Source of the DNA: an uncultured Oscillospiraceae bacterium
GTDB lineage: Bacteria > Bacillota > Clostridia > Oscillospirales > Ruminococcaceae
Direction of reading: 5' to 3'
NCBI GenBank assembly: GCA_934464775.1
Contig: CAKSKG010000010.1
Location: 1 to 64,000, forward strand
Length of the DNA: 64,000 bases
Shown piece after piece: positions 8,639 to 17,974 of this stretch (position 1 is the stretch's first letter; every line of letters begins with the position of its first letter). The notes under the pieces were generated by a model. That model was not told where the DNA came from and did no database searches. It saw only the letters and a list, made by a program, of their open reading frames with translations. Both the position numbers and the translations under genes were made by a program.

Positions 8639-9577
8639 ATGAAAAAAGCAGTTTCCTTTATCCTTGCGGCTTCCATGGCTCTCAGCTCTGCCGCTTTGGT
8701 AACAAGCGCCGAGACCGCAGAGGTCACAGTTTCCTGCGCTTCCGCAAAAGCCGAAAGCGGCTGGGTCACAAAAAGCGGCAAGAAATACTATTATGAATCG
8801 GGCAAGCCCGTAACTGGAGTAAAAACCATTGACGGAAAGACTTACTGGTTCAGCAAAAAGGGCGTCATGAAAACAGGCTGGCGCACGCTTTCCTCGGGAA
8901 AGAAAATGTTTTTCCGCAGCAATGGCGAAATGGCAACGGGCTGGCAGACTATCGGCAAGGACAAATATTATTTCAGCAAGAAGGGCATTATGCAGACAGG
9001 CTGTATAATTATCGAAAAGTCCGTATACCGCTTCAATGATGACGGAACCTACGAAACAATGCCCAGAAACGAAGTCATTGTTATAAACGGCAAGACCTAC
9101 GGCACGGATTCATCGGGCAAGCTTGCAAGCGGCTTCACCTGCATTGACGACGATTATTATTACTTCGGCAAGCAGGGATATGCAGTTTCAAAGGAAGTCG
9201 AAAAGGACGGCTACATCTATATTGTAGATGAAAACGGTCTTGTTTCCATTGAGAAAAAGGCTGTTGACTATTCAAAGGTGAATGTCAAAGTTCCTTCATT
9301 TGTAAACAGCAAGATCAACGTATATGATCTGAAGCTGAAAAATGACAAGGACGGCGGAAGAGTTACTATTACCGGCTGGATAAAGCCCCTTACAAATGCA
9401 AACTATTACGCTACCATAAAGATCGAGCTTTACGATCAGAACAACTCATACATCAAGTCCGTATACATTGCAAACCGCAGCAAAATTGTATTCGGAGATC
9501 CTTATAAGATAGATCTTGAAGAATTTGTTACCGATGCCGTTTATTCTATTAAGTTTGCATCAGTAGACGTTTACTGA
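8639..9577 (+). CDS. Secreted cell-wall-binding (YG) repeat protein
   Basis: 312 residues. It has a signal peptide (MKKAVSFILAASMALSS, cleavage near TSAE). Residues about 40-130 hold at least four repeats of the choline/cell-wall-binding type, such as GWVTKSGKKYYYESGK, GVKTIDGKTYWFSKKG, GWRTLSSGKKMFFRSNG and GWQTIGKDKYYFSKKG, with degenerate copies to about 190. The last 110 residues are a separate, probably beta-rich domain I do not recognise. The repeats suggest non-covalent attachment to wall polysaccharide or glucans. Monocistronic with its own promoter and terminator. Confidence 0.85.
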   Translation: MKKAVSFILAASMALSSAALVTSAETAEVTVSCASAKAESGWVTKSGKKYYYESGKPVTGVKTIDGKTYWFSKKGVMKTGWRTLSSGKKMFFRSNGEMATGWQTIGKDKYYFSKKGIMQTGCIIIEKSVYRFNDDGTYETMPRNEVIVINGKTYGTDSSGKLASGFTCIDDDYYYFGKQGYAVSKEVEKDGYIYIVDENGLVSIEKKAVDYSKVNVKVPSFVNSKINVYDLKLKNDKDGGRVTITGWIKPLTNANYYATIKIELYDQNNSYIKSVYIANRSKIVFGDPYKIDLEEFVTDAVYSIKFASVDVY

Positions 9578-9602
9578 TATATCCGACAGCCGATATACAT
9601 TA

Positions 9603-9642
9603 AGGCATATTCCCTTTTATAGTGGAATATGCCTCTTTTTTT
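9603..9642 (+). terminator. Rho-independent terminator
   Basis: AGGCATATTCC (9603-9613) pairs with GGAATATGCCT (9624-9634), followed by a T-run. It ends the YG-repeat gene. Confidence 0.88.
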
Positions 9643-9815
9643 GTTTAAACACACATATTATTTTTTCTTTTTAACTTTTTTTCAATAGCATTTCACTCAG
9701 TTTACACACAAGGGCTTTATCATATAAACTGTAAACAAAAGGACAGCATGACGGAATAAATAAAGAACATAATAAAATACAGAAATATCATACAGATAGA
9801 AAGGAAATGATTTGT

Positions 9816-11210
9816 ATGTATGAAAACAATTATAACTATGTAGATGTATCCGAAAAGCCCGAAAAGAAAAAGTCAAGCGCAAAGAAAACAGCCGCCCTTA
9901 TCCTTGCGGTAGTTATCGCAGGCGGTGCTTCAGGCTTCGGCGGTGCATATCTTCAGAATAAAATGAATACGGAAAGCTCGGCAGTTGCCGCTTCCTCCTC
10001 CGAGACGGAATCAAAGCCTGCCGAAACGACCGCTCCCGTTCAGAACAACACGATCTCCACAACAGCTTCCGATGCTTCCGCAACGGTAAGCTCACTGCTG
10101 GGCAGTTCCACCAACGGTCAGAGCCTCAGCACACAGGATATCGTTACAAAGGTTTCCCCCTCCGTTGTATGTGTTCATTCAACATTCTCCGACGGTTCCT
10201 CCACAGGTACGGGAATAATCCTCAGCAGTGACGGCTACATCATCACAAACGCACACGTTGTTCAGACCGATGTTCAGGAATACGTTCAGGGCGACGGCAG
10301 CAACGATTACAACAATTATTACAACAACCCGTTCAGCTTCTTCGGAAACGGCGGCGGCTTCTTCGGAAACAGCGGCTCCTATCAGACCGTTACAAAGCAG
10401 GCTGACGAGGTAACCGTTATCCTCTCCGACGACGAGACCGAATACAAGGCACAGATCATCGGCACAGACACCGATTCCGACCTTGCAGTCCTCAAGATCG
10501 AAGCAGACGGACTTTCCGCAGCCGAATTCGGCAACTCCGATGACCTTACAATGGGCAGCAGAGCAGTTGCTATCGGCTATCCTATGGGACTTGGACTTTC
10601 CGTTTCGGAGGGCATCATCTCGGGTCTTAACCGTGAGCTTTCCGTTGAGCTTACCTCGGGCGGCAGCGCATCAATGACTCTTATCCAGACAGATGCGGCT
10701 ATCAACCCGGGCAACTCGGGCGGTCCCCTTATCAACGAATACGGTCAGGTAGTGGGCATCACATCTTCAAAGCTTGCAACAACGACCGTTGAGGGTCTTG
10801 GCTTCGCAATTCCTATAACAGACGCAATGCCTCTTATCAACGACCTTATGAATCAGGGCTATGTCACCAACCGCACACCCCAGATCGGCATTACAGGCAC
10901 AAACATCACAGCAGCCGTTATGCGTTACTACGGACTTCCCGTTGACAGCGGCGTTATGGTAGTATCCGTTTCCGAAGGCTCGGGTGCAGAAGCTGCGGGC
11001 ATCTCCGAGGGCGATGTTATCGTTGCGGCAGACGGTGAAAAGGTAGAGAGCATGGACGATCTTACAGCCGCTAAGGACAAAAAGGAGATCGGCGATACGA
11101 TCACTCTTACTCTCGCAAGAAGCACAGGCAACGAGGACGTTGTTGTAACACTCACACAGTCCGATGACAGCAATAAGGCTTCCGACAGCAACAGCAGCGA
11201 CAATAACTGA
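9816..11210 (+). CDS. htrA: HtrA/DegP-type trypsin-like protease with PDZ domain
   Basis: 464 residues from the ATG at 9816. The in-frame ATG at 9807 is only two bases from AAGG, so 9816 is preferred. A short lysine-rich cytosolic tail is followed by one membrane segment (about 25-45), a low-complexity Ser/Thr/Glu linker, the protease domain and one PDZ domain near the C-terminus. The triad is H147 (TNAHVV), D222 (DSDLAVLK) and S301 (NPGNSGGPL). A Tyr/Asn/Gly/Phe-rich insertion of about 30 residues sits between H and D, in the region corresponding to the regulatory LA loop. It degrades misfolded proteins outside the membrane. Monocistronic. Confidence 0.93.
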   Translation: MYENNYNYVDVSEKPEKKKSSAKKTAALILAVVIAGGASGFGGAYLQNKMNTESSAVAASSSETESKPAETTAPVQNNTISTTASDASATVSSLLGSSTNGQSLSTQDIVTKVSPSVVCVHSTFSDGSSTGTGIILSSDGYIITNAHVVQTDVQEYVQGDGSNDYNNYYNNPFSFFGNGGGFFGNSGSYQTVTKQADEVTVILSDDETEYKAQIIGTDTDSDLAVLKIEADGLSAAEFGNSDDLTMGSRAVAIGYPMGLGLSVSEGIISGLNRELSVELTSGGSASMTLIQTDAAINPGNSGGPLINEYGQVVGITSSKLATTTVEGLGFAIPITDAMPLINDLMNQGYVTNRTPQIGITGTNITAAVMRYYGLPVDSGVMVVSVSEGSGAEAAGISEGDVIVAADGEKVESMDDLTAAKDKKEIGDTITLTLARSTGNEDVVVTLTQSDDSNKASDSNSSDNN

Positions 11211-11263
11211 TAAGAAAATTCATCTTCATATAACCCTTTCATATTTCATTTTCCCCCGTTTTA

Positions 11264-11335
11264 GTTCTCCGATAAATATGTCGGAGAACAGAAAATAATC
11301 AGAGCCGATATGCACAGTGCATATCGGCTCTGATT
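11264..11335. repeat. Two hairpins in the htrA 3' region, one a near-perfect 39-base palindrome
   Basis: The first hairpin pairs GTTCTCCGA (11264-11272) with TCGGAGAAC (11281-11289). The second, 11297-11335, has 19-bp arms (beginning AATCAGAGCC) separated by a single base. Neither is followed by a clear T-run on the plus strand, so they are not textbook terminators, although they may stop or protect the htrA transcript. The rest of 11211-11562 is AT-rich and holds only the fapA terminator. Confidence 0.6.
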
Positions 11336-11497
11336 ACGTATGGTTATCGAATTGATCGGACGTATCATAAATAAAAACAATGGCTCTTATTTAGTGTAGA
11401 TTTATTATATCATAGTATAAAATATATTGACAATATGTGAAATGTATAGTGATTGTTTACTTTGTTCATTTTCTGTACAAAAATATCAAAACGTCAT

Positions 11498-11549
11498 AAA
11501 AATATCCGACCCGTATCCGTAACAAAGCGGACACAGATCGGATATTTTT
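11498..11549 (-). terminator. Terminator of the fapA-like gene
   Basis: AAAAATATCCGA (11498-11509) pairs with TCGGATATTTTT (11538-11549) around a 28-base loop that itself can pair partly. A T-run follows in either direction. It lies just after the minus-strand stop at 11563. Confidence 0.7.
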
Positions 11550-11562
11550 ATTTTTATACCTA

Positions 11563-12942
11563 TTAATATGGAACAACTTCAACGTTTCCGTCATTTCCCG
11601 TGCGGAATCTTACACGGTGATACTCGTTCGTAACCTGATACACGCTTTCGCCGATGACCACCTTTACTCCCGGATATACAGTTCCCCTGCACCCGAAAGA
11701 AAGATACTGCTTGACGGCAAGGCTCTCGTCGATCTCTTTCAGGCGCTTTTCAATGCGCTTTATCTCCATTTGAAGATTGATCTTCGTCTTGACGGTCTGA
11801 CCCAACAGCTGTTCCTTGTCCTCGGGGAGCCTGAACAGCTGCTTTTTCTTTTCGTTGAGAAAATCTATTATCTGAGTGCAGCGGCCTATGCTTGCGGCAT
11901 TTTCCGCCGATTTTTTGGTAAGCTCCGCCTTTTCGGAATTAAGCACCGCATTGTCTCCGATAAGTATTTCCGTAGGCGAATAGTTTGGAGTTCCTGCCGA
12001 GACAGCAAAAACATCGTTTATGCAGGTATATTTTCCGCCGCTGAGTGTTTTCGACGAAGTGAGCTTTCCGCCGCAGTAGACATTGCACACAACGAAATTC
12101 TTAGCTTCGACATCCCCGTCGGAGGTGATGTCGGAATACTCGCAGAACTGCGCATTCACCTTTCCGTGACACACAACATGGGAATTGATTATGCCGCCCT
12201 TGACGGTGATATCCCCTCCCGCCTCAAGAGATGCGCCGTTGACATTTCCGTAAACGGTGATGCTTTTTGCGGAGGATATCTTAAAATTCTCGCAGACCTC
12301 GCCCTTGACGGAAACATCTCCGATAAAATCAATATTTCCGATAGACGAATCAATATCGCTGTTGATAGTGATAGCGGTTGAAACGGAAAATCCGCCCTGC
12401 GCCGTATAGCTGAGATGACCGTCCTCGGTGGCAACTATCTGCAAGCCGTCCTCGGTTAGCGCAGTATTTGATCCAACAACATATTTCGGTTCACGTCCGG
12501 GTATCTGCTTCAACTCAACGCCGCGGATATCCATGCCCGGCTCACCCACGGTAGGGGGAGTTATCTCGGCAATGACCGTTCCCTTGGTGATATTGCGGAT
12601 ATATCCCAGATCCTTATAATCGGCAACGTCCCTTTCGTCGGTCTTGGGGCGGAGCTTTAATTCGGTGTCGAAGAAATATTTTATGCTGCCGTCAACACCG
12701 TCAACGGGAGCTTTCCATACAGCGGCACGGACCTGACGGTCAAAAATCTCTTCCTCAAATATCTTATGGAGCCTGTCTGTATCTATATTATACCTTACGC
12801 CCTTTTCGTTGAGTGCGGAAATAACATCGTCATATGTAACATTTCTTCCGTTTCCCGAGGCAGAATATATGCTGACAAACGCATTTCTGAAATCGGGGCT
12901 GACTGTAACTATAACCTCTCCGTCCTTATGTATTTCAGCCAT
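11563..12942 (-). CDS. FapA/DUF342 family beta-helix protein
   Basis: 459 residues from the ATG at 12942, which follows AAGGAGG at good spacing; a longer in-frame extension upstream lacks a ribosome site and is AT-rich. The protein matches the FapA (flagellar assembly protein A, DUF342) layout: an N-terminal alpha/beta region, a central right-handed beta-helix of repeated GDV/GDI turns (about 180-320), and a C-terminal coiled-coil segment (AELTKKSAEN to EIDESL). The family is widespread in Firmicutes; proposed roles include polymer or flagellum-associated functions, but the biochemical role is unsettled. No flagellar genes are nearby. Confidence 0.8.
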   Translation of the reverse strand: MAEIHKDGEVIVTVSPDFRNAFVSIYSASGNGRNVTYDDVISALNEKGVRYNIDTDRLHKIFEEEIFDRQVRAAVWKAPVDGVDGSIKYFFDTELKLRPKTDERDVADYKDLGYIRNITKGTVIAEITPPTVGEPGMDIRGVELKQIPGREPKYVVGSNTALTEDGLQIVATEDGHLSYTAQGGFSVSTAITINSDIDSSIGNIDFIGDVSVKGEVCENFKISSAKSITVYGNVNGASLEAGGDITVKGGIINSHVVCHGKVNAQFCEYSDITSDGDVEAKNFVVCNVYCGGKLTSSKTLSGGKYTCINDVFAVSAGTPNYSPTEILIGDNAVLNSEKAELTKKSAENAASIGRCTQIIDFLNEKKKQLFRLPEDKEQLLGQTVKTKINLQMEIKRIEKRLKEIDESLAVKQYLSFGCRGTVYPGVKVVIGESVYQVTNEYHRVRFRTGNDGNVEVVPY

Positions 12943-13178
12943 ATTGCAGACCTCCTTATCATTTTGTTGACACACAGTATTTGTATCATTAATTATAACA
13001 TACTTTTCCCGATTATGCAATAAAACATTGCGATAAAAAAGCGAATTTTCGGGCAATATGCACTCACAATTATTAATTTTTTGTAAACATCGTGAAATCA
13101 TGAAAAATTTCCCCTTTAACATTTGTTTTATAAGTGAAAACATAAAACAAAAGCTTCGGCGAAAGAGAGGAATTTACA

Positions 13179-13994
13179 ATGAATACAATAAAGAGAATAA
13201 CAGCGGTCCTTGCGGCGGCAACAGCATTATCATCATCGGCACTTTCGGCAGCGGCGCTCGACGAAGAAATGTTCGTGCAGAGCGAAGCGGCATTAAACAT
13301 ATCTTCAAACTATACGGGACTTGTGAATACCGATTCGGGACTCAGATATTACCGCGGCGGCGAGGAAGTATACGGCTGGAGCAAGATAAACGGCAGCTGG
13401 TATCATTTCGGAAGCAACGCCCTTGCGGCGACGGGAAAGACGAAAATAGGCAGCGGAAACTATTACTTCACAAAAAGCGGAAAGTGGAGAGGCAGATACA
13501 GCAAAAAGGCAAAGCGCCCCGATGACTTCAACATAACCCTTACGGTAACAAACACAAGCTTCGGCAGCGGCTGGACAAAGACAATATTCAGCACCGATTC
13601 CGATTCATTATGCGTAAGCGGAGGCGACTGCGAACAGCTGGAATACACCGAGCTGGGAGTAAGCGGACGTGATATGCAGGCAATGTATTCCATGCTGGAC
13701 GAATACAAGGTTTTCGACATGGACGAAGCAATTGATTACGACAGCACATATTACACTCTCCTGCTTGACAAATACAAGCGCACCGACAAATCCTATTCTC
13801 CCGAAGAGGACGATTCGGTGGAAAACTACACCATAAATATCACCTGCGGCGGAAAGAACTATACATTCAATGCAACGGAAAATCTTAAATATGCGCAGAA
13901 ATATCCCGAAAGCGACGGCGCACATCTTTACAGCATTATTCAGTCGATAAAGGAATATTCGGATAATTTCATTTATGATAATTATGCATTCTAA
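13179..13994 (+). CDS. Secreted protein with a YG-type wall-binding repeat
   Basis: 271 residues. Signal peptide (MNTIKRITAVLAAATALSSSALSAAA). Residues about 48-105 hold two to three YG-type repeats (GLRYYRGGEEVYGW, GSWYHFGSN, GNYYFTKSGK). The C-terminal 150 residues (DFNITLTVTNTSFGSGW onward) are of unknown function and acidic. The start follows AAAGAGAGGAA. It lies 54 bases before the next secreted protein with no terminator between, so the two are probably co-transcribed. Confidence 0.8.
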   Translation: MNTIKRITAVLAAATALSSSALSAAALDEEMFVQSEAALNISSNYTGLVNTDSGLRYYRGGEEVYGWSKINGSWYHFGSNALAATGKTKIGSGNYYFTKSGKWRGRYSKKAKRPDDFNITLTVTNTSFGSGWTKTIFSTDSDSLCVSGGDCEQLEYTELGVSGRDMQAMYSMLDEYKVFDMDEAIDYDSTYYTLLLDKYKRTDKSYSPEEDDSVENYTINITCGGKNYTFNATENLKYAQKYPESDGAHLYSIIQSIKEYSDNFIYDNYAF

Positions 13995-14048
13995 TTATGC
14001 ATTCTTGGACTGATAAAATAAATAAAAACAACAAAGGGGAAAAACATC

Positions 14049-16328
14049 ATGAAAGTATCAATGAAAACAGCAGCACTGGTCATGGCGGCGGTAATATCAG
14101 CCTCGGCAATGCCGATAAACACGGGGATCACCGCATATGCGGCGGTATCGGCAGCATCATCGGCGGAAACAGAGGGTCTTAAAGCGGCAATATCGGACGT
14201 CAAAAAGCTTATAGAGATCCCCTCCGCACTGAAAGAGTTCGATTACGAAACAAAGACCTCCTACGGAATGACATTCTACAAGCTGAAATGGTACCGTGAA
14301 AAGACAGTCCAGCGTGACAACGGAACAACATACAAGACCGTCCCCGAAAGCATCACCGTTGAATATCACGGCGGTATGCTCACCGACTACTATTATTACA
14401 ATGAAAAAGATTCGGGATACACCACCCCCTCCTTTGCAAAGCTCAGCTCCGATGAACAGCAGCAGTATGCTGAAAAATATCTGAAGCAGCTTGTCCCAAA
14501 TCTTAAAGGAAATGCGGTTATCGAACGAAGCACCTCAAACTATTCGCTTACCTACAAAAACGTAACATACAATATAAACCGAATCGAAAACGGCATATCC
14601 GTAAAGCGCAATCACGGTCAGATCACAATAGACCGTGACACGGGAAAGCTTATCAGCTTCAAGCTGAACTGGTGGAACGATGCACAGCTCCCCGACTCAT
14701 CAAAGAAGCTTTCCGTCAGCGAGGTTTCGGAAATATTCAAACAGCGCAAGGGACTTAAAGCCTATTACAGTATGTTCAGCAAGAGAAACTATGACTCCAA
14801 AACAGGAACATACACCAACGAAAAATTCATTCTCCCCGTATATGCTCCGAAAAACGACGGCGAAAATGAGATAGACGCACTCACAGGCGAATACACCTCT
14901 ATTTACAATGACATGAAGAAATACTCCTACACCGACGCCTACACATGGGACACAGGCGACGGCGGCGAATATATGGAAGAAGTCACAGAGACAGAGGACG
15001 TTTGTGACGAGGATTTCTCCGAAGCCGAGCTTTCCGCTATCGACAAGGAAAGCAGCTACATCTCCGCAAAAAAGGCGCTTGAAATAATCAAATCGGACGG
15101 CATAATCAAGTTCAATGACGGTCTTATCCAGAAAAGCCGCAGTCTTACACAATATGAAAACACCAAGGGCGAAACAAAGGCAGCTCTTCTGTTCAGCTAC
15201 ACCTACACCACCTCGGACAAAACAAAGGACTCGGTATATCTCAATGTTTTAATGGACGCAGAAACAGGCGAGATAATCCAGTTCAGCAAAACATACGCCT
15301 ACGGCAAGGAGAGTCCCACCAAAAACACAACGACTGTAAAGCACGCCGATGCCGTAAAAAAAGCCGATGCTGCCGCAAAGCACTTCCTCGGTGACAAAGC
15401 GTCTGAATACAAGCTCACCGAATGCTCAACTATCTACAAGGACAGCACCTCACAGATCCTTACCTACACAAGATACGTAAACGGTCTGCCCACCGATTTT
15501 GACCACATTAACATAACCGTTGACTCACTGGGCGAGGTACTGAATTTCGACTACACTTACCACGACATGAAATTCCCCGAAGCAAAGCTTGTATCGGAGG
15601 ACACAGCCTACGAAAAGCTTTTTGCCCACATGAAGCCCGATCTTTACTACACAGGCTTCCTTGATCTGAAATTCAAGTCCCACACCTATCTGACATATGA
15701 ATTTGACGACAATTACATCATCAACGCACTCACAGGCGAGAGGATAAATTACAGCGGCGACCCATACTACACCGACGAAAAGCAGGAAGAAGCCGTTGAG
15801 ATAAAATACACGGACATATCGGGCTACAAATACGAAAAGGAAATAAACACTCTGCTGGACTACGGCATATACATCACAAAGGACAGCGTTCTTGCCCCCG
15901 ATGAGGACATCACCATAGGGCAGTTTATTGATCTTTGCGAAGACGCCTACGACATATACCTCAGCAGGCTTTACCCCTCAACCTCAAAATGGGACGTCGA
16001 AAAGGGTGTATATGTAACCGTCCCGAACCCCAAGCTGAACGAGAAGCTGACACGGGAAGAGCTTGCGAAGATATACGTTGAATTTTACACCAACTCTTCC
16101 GATGCGGCGAAGATAAAAGGAATATACAAGCAGCCATACAGTGACGTATCGGAAAGCAGCACCTACTGCGGCTACATTGCGATAGCCAAAGGCATGGGAT
16201 TCATTTCACAGACAGCGGACAAATACCACCCCACCGAGGGGATCTCAAAGGGTGAGTGTCTGAAAACCGCCTACGATTTCCTCTGCGGCAGCAGCAAGGA
16301 GAAGAAGCTTTACAATATTATTGGGTGA
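14049..16328 (+). CDS. Secreted YcdB/PepSY-type protein with C-terminal SLH-like repeats
   Basis: 759 residues with a signal peptide (cleavage near AYA). The long middle region contains repeated blocks typical of YcdB/YcdC-PepSY proteins (ITIDRDTGKLISFKLNW, VLMDAETGEIIQFSKTY, ITVDSLGEVLNFDYTY). About 140 C-terminal residues look like three degenerate S-layer homology repeats (ITIGQFIDLCEDAYD, KLTREELAKIYVEFY, GISKGECLKTAYDFL). I infer an envelope-anchored regulator or inhibitor of extracellular enzymes; no catalytic motif is visible. The stop lies three bases before the MITE-like element at 16332. Confidence 0.75.
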   Translation: MKVSMKTAALVMAAVISASAMPINTGITAYAAVSAASSAETEGLKAAISDVKKLIEIPSALKEFDYETKTSYGMTFYKLKWYREKTVQRDNGTTYKTVPESITVEYHGGMLTDYYYYNEKDSGYTTPSFAKLSSDEQQQYAEKYLKQLVPNLKGNAVIERSTSNYSLTYKNVTYNINRIENGISVKRNHGQITIDRDTGKLISFKLNWWNDAQLPDSSKKLSVSEVSEIFKQRKGLKAYYSMFSKRNYDSKTGTYTNEKFILPVYAPKNDGENEIDALTGEYTSIYNDMKKYSYTDAYTWDTGDGGEYMEEVTETEDVCDEDFSEAELSAIDKESSYISAKKALEIIKSDGIIKFNDGLIQKSRSLTQYENTKGETKAALLFSYTYTTSDKTKDSVYLNVLMDAETGEIIQFSKTYAYGKESPTKNTTTVKHADAVKKADAAAKHFLGDKASEYKLTECSTIYKDSTSQILTYTRYVNGLPTDFDHINITVDSLGEVLNFDYTYHDMKFPEAKLVSEDTAYEKLFAHMKPDLYYTGFLDLKFKSHTYLTYEFDDNYIINALTGERINYSGDPYYTDEKQEEAVEIKYTDISGYKYEKEINTLLDYGIYITKDSVLAPDEDITIGQFIDLCEDAYDIYLSRLYPSTSKWDVEKGVYVTVPNPKLNEKLTREELAKIYVEFYTNSSDAAKIKGIYKQPYSDVSESSTYCGYIAIAKGMGFISQTADKYHPTEGISKGECLKTAYDFLCGSSKEKKLYNIIG

Positions 16329-16331
16329 CTT

Positions 16332-16495
16332 AGAACCTGTCTTCACAAGAACTGTGTGCGGATTTTCGAGCATAATTTTGTCTAAGACAAGGCAAAAATC
16401 CGCAGGCGGGCTTGCCGCCCGGCAAGGATTTTTAACGCAGTCTTAGGCAAAATTTGCCGAAAAGACGTGCGCATACGCTTGTGAAGACAGGTTCT
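16332..16495. mobile_element. MITE-like element with 18-bp perfect terminal inverted repeats
   Basis: 164 bases bounded by AGAACCTGTCTTCACAAG (16332-16349) and its exact reverse complement (16478-16495). Inside are further dyads around GCGGATTTTCGAGCATAATT and GGCAAATTTTGCC-like sequences, and GCGGGCTTGCCGCCCG forms a small hairpin. There is no coding capacity and no clear target duplication. I infer a non-autonomous element; it could instead be a structured 3' RNA element of the upstream gene. Confidence 0.6.
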
Positions 16496-16515
16496 TATTT
16501 ATATGATAAAAAAAC

Positions 16516-16554
16516 CACCTGTACACAGAGCTTTAAAAGATCTGCGTACAGGTG
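16516..16554 (-). terminator. Terminator between the secreted-protein gene and the cellulase gene
   Basis: CACCTGTAC (16516-16524) pairs with GTACAGGTG (16546-16554). Flanking A and T runs let it act for the convergent cellulase gene and probably in both directions. Confidence 0.75.
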
Positions 16555-16566
16555 ATTTTTATTTCT

Positions 16567-17733
16567 TTATTTCCTGCCTTTTTTAACTATCTTCCTGTAA
16601 TTTGCCTCAATAATCTTGTCGGATATCTTGCAGGCTTCTCTGTCATAGATATGTCCCGGAGTACTCCACAAAACAGGACACATTCCCATACTGTAAGCCT
16701 CCTCACACACCTTTGACAGATATTTTCTGACAGAATTTATGTCCTTGTTTTCCATAGGACAGCCATATTCTCCAATTATTACGGGGATACCGTTATCAAG
16801 AAAGCGCTTTTTCAACATATCCATGCTCTTTTTCAGCTCATTTATATCGGAATCCGTACCCCATGTTCTTTGATTTTTTCCCCAACTTGCATCGTCGGTA
16901 AGTATCGCAAATGTAGCGGGAGAATAATAATGTACAGAGATGATAACGTGCTTTTCCTTATCCTTCGGCACCTTATAAAGCTTATCGACTGTTGTTTCAA
17001 TACCTGTATTATATCCCGGAATAAGGAGATATCTTGCCTTATTCTTTCCGCCCGAGGCACGTACAACATCGACAAAAGTCTGGTTTATCTCATTCACCAA
17101 AGCATATGATTTGGCTTTGCCTTTAGTTCCGCCCCACTGATTCCAAACGCTGCTCCAACCAAGCTCCTCGTTCTGACCCTCAAAAACAAGCCGCTCATCA
17201 TAGTCCTTAAATACATCGCTCACTTGCTGCCAGATGCGCTTATATCGGTACATACACTCTTCCTTTTGTGTAGGAAAATTTTCAAGCCAGCCATTATCAT
17301 AATGAAGATTTACTATAACATACATATCCTGAGCCATAGCCCAGTCAACTACCTGCTTTACGGCATTTGCATATTCGCTGCTTATAGTATAGTCATCACC
17401 CATCATATTTGACCATGACACAGGCACTCTGAGAGTGTTAAAACCCGAGTCTTTATAGCCTTTTATTATTTTCTCTGTTATAATGGGGCTTCCCCATGCA
17501 GTCTCATATGAATGAACCGTGCCGTCTCCCCACTGAGCTATCCAATCTCCACAGGCTTCAAAGGTATTTCCGAGATTTATACCGATACCCATATCTTCCA
17601 CGAACTGCATAGCTTCCGTCTTTTGGGGTGTTGTCTGAGTCGATGTGTCCGCTGTTTTTGCCGATACATTTATACTGATACCGGCAAATGCCATAAGTGC
17701 GGCCATCAGTGCCGCCGTAATACGTGAAAACAT
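16567..17733 (-). CDS. Secreted GH5 cellulase (endoglucanase)
   Basis: 388 residues: a signal peptide (cleavage near VSAK) and a single glycoside hydrolase family 5 barrel. The motifs are NLGNTFEACGDW near the start of the barrel, LRVPVSW, the acid/base E189 in FEGQNEE, HYY at 268-270, and the nucleophile E322 in IGEYGC. It hydrolyses beta-1,4-glucan or related mannan/xyloglucan outside the cell. No carbohydrate-binding module, dockerin or sortase signal is present, so it is probably a free secreted enzyme. The genes on the opposite side of its promoter are esterases, suggesting plant cell-wall use. Confidence 0.92.
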   Translation of the reverse strand: MFSRITAALMAALMAFAGISINVSAKTADTSTQTTPQKTEAMQFVEDMGIGINLGNTFEACGDWIAQWGDGTVHSYETAWGSPIITEKIIKGYKDSGFNTLRVPVSWSNMMGDDYTISSEYANAVKQVVDWAMAQDMYVIVNLHYDNGWLENFPTQKEECMYRYKRIWQQVSDVFKDYDERLVFEGQNEELGWSSVWNQWGGTKGKAKSYALVNEINQTFVDVVRASGGKNKARYLLIPGYNTGIETTVDKLYKVPKDKEKHVIISVHYYSPATFAILTDDASWGKNQRTWGTDSDINELKKSMDMLKKRFLDNGIPVIIGEYGCPMENKDINSVRKYLSKVCEEAYSMGMCPVLWSTPGHIYDREACKISDKIIEANYRKIVKKGRK

Positions 17734-17811
17734 AATTTTTTCCCCTTAATAAATAATATTATATTAAAACGCTCTTCGCTTTAATCATCTGTCACTTAAA
17801 GTGTCTTGTTT

Positions 17812-17841
17812 AAGAATAACATAATCAAAAGTATTTGTCAA
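17812..17841 (-). promoter_or_regulatory. Promoter of the GH5 gene
   Basis: On the minus strand TTGACA (17836-17841), an 18-base spacer and TATTCT (17812-17817), about 80 bases before the ATG. It is divergent from the esterase promoter 50 bases away. Confidence 0.6.
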
Positions 17842-17887
17842 TATCAAATTATGCATTTTTCATATCTAAATAAAACTTTTCAAATCA

Positions 17888-17916
17888 TTGACAAATCATG
17901 AAAAATGCGTCATAAT
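17888..17916 (+). promoter_or_regulatory. Promoter of the CE2-type esterase gene
   Basis: TTGACA (17888-17893), a 17-base spacer and CATAAT (17911-17916), about 58 bases before the ATG at 17975. Confidence 0.65.
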
Positions 17917-17974
17917 AAAAGGGGTGCGCTTTTAAAAGAATAGTATAATCGCCCCGAAAGGAATGGTCGTATAA

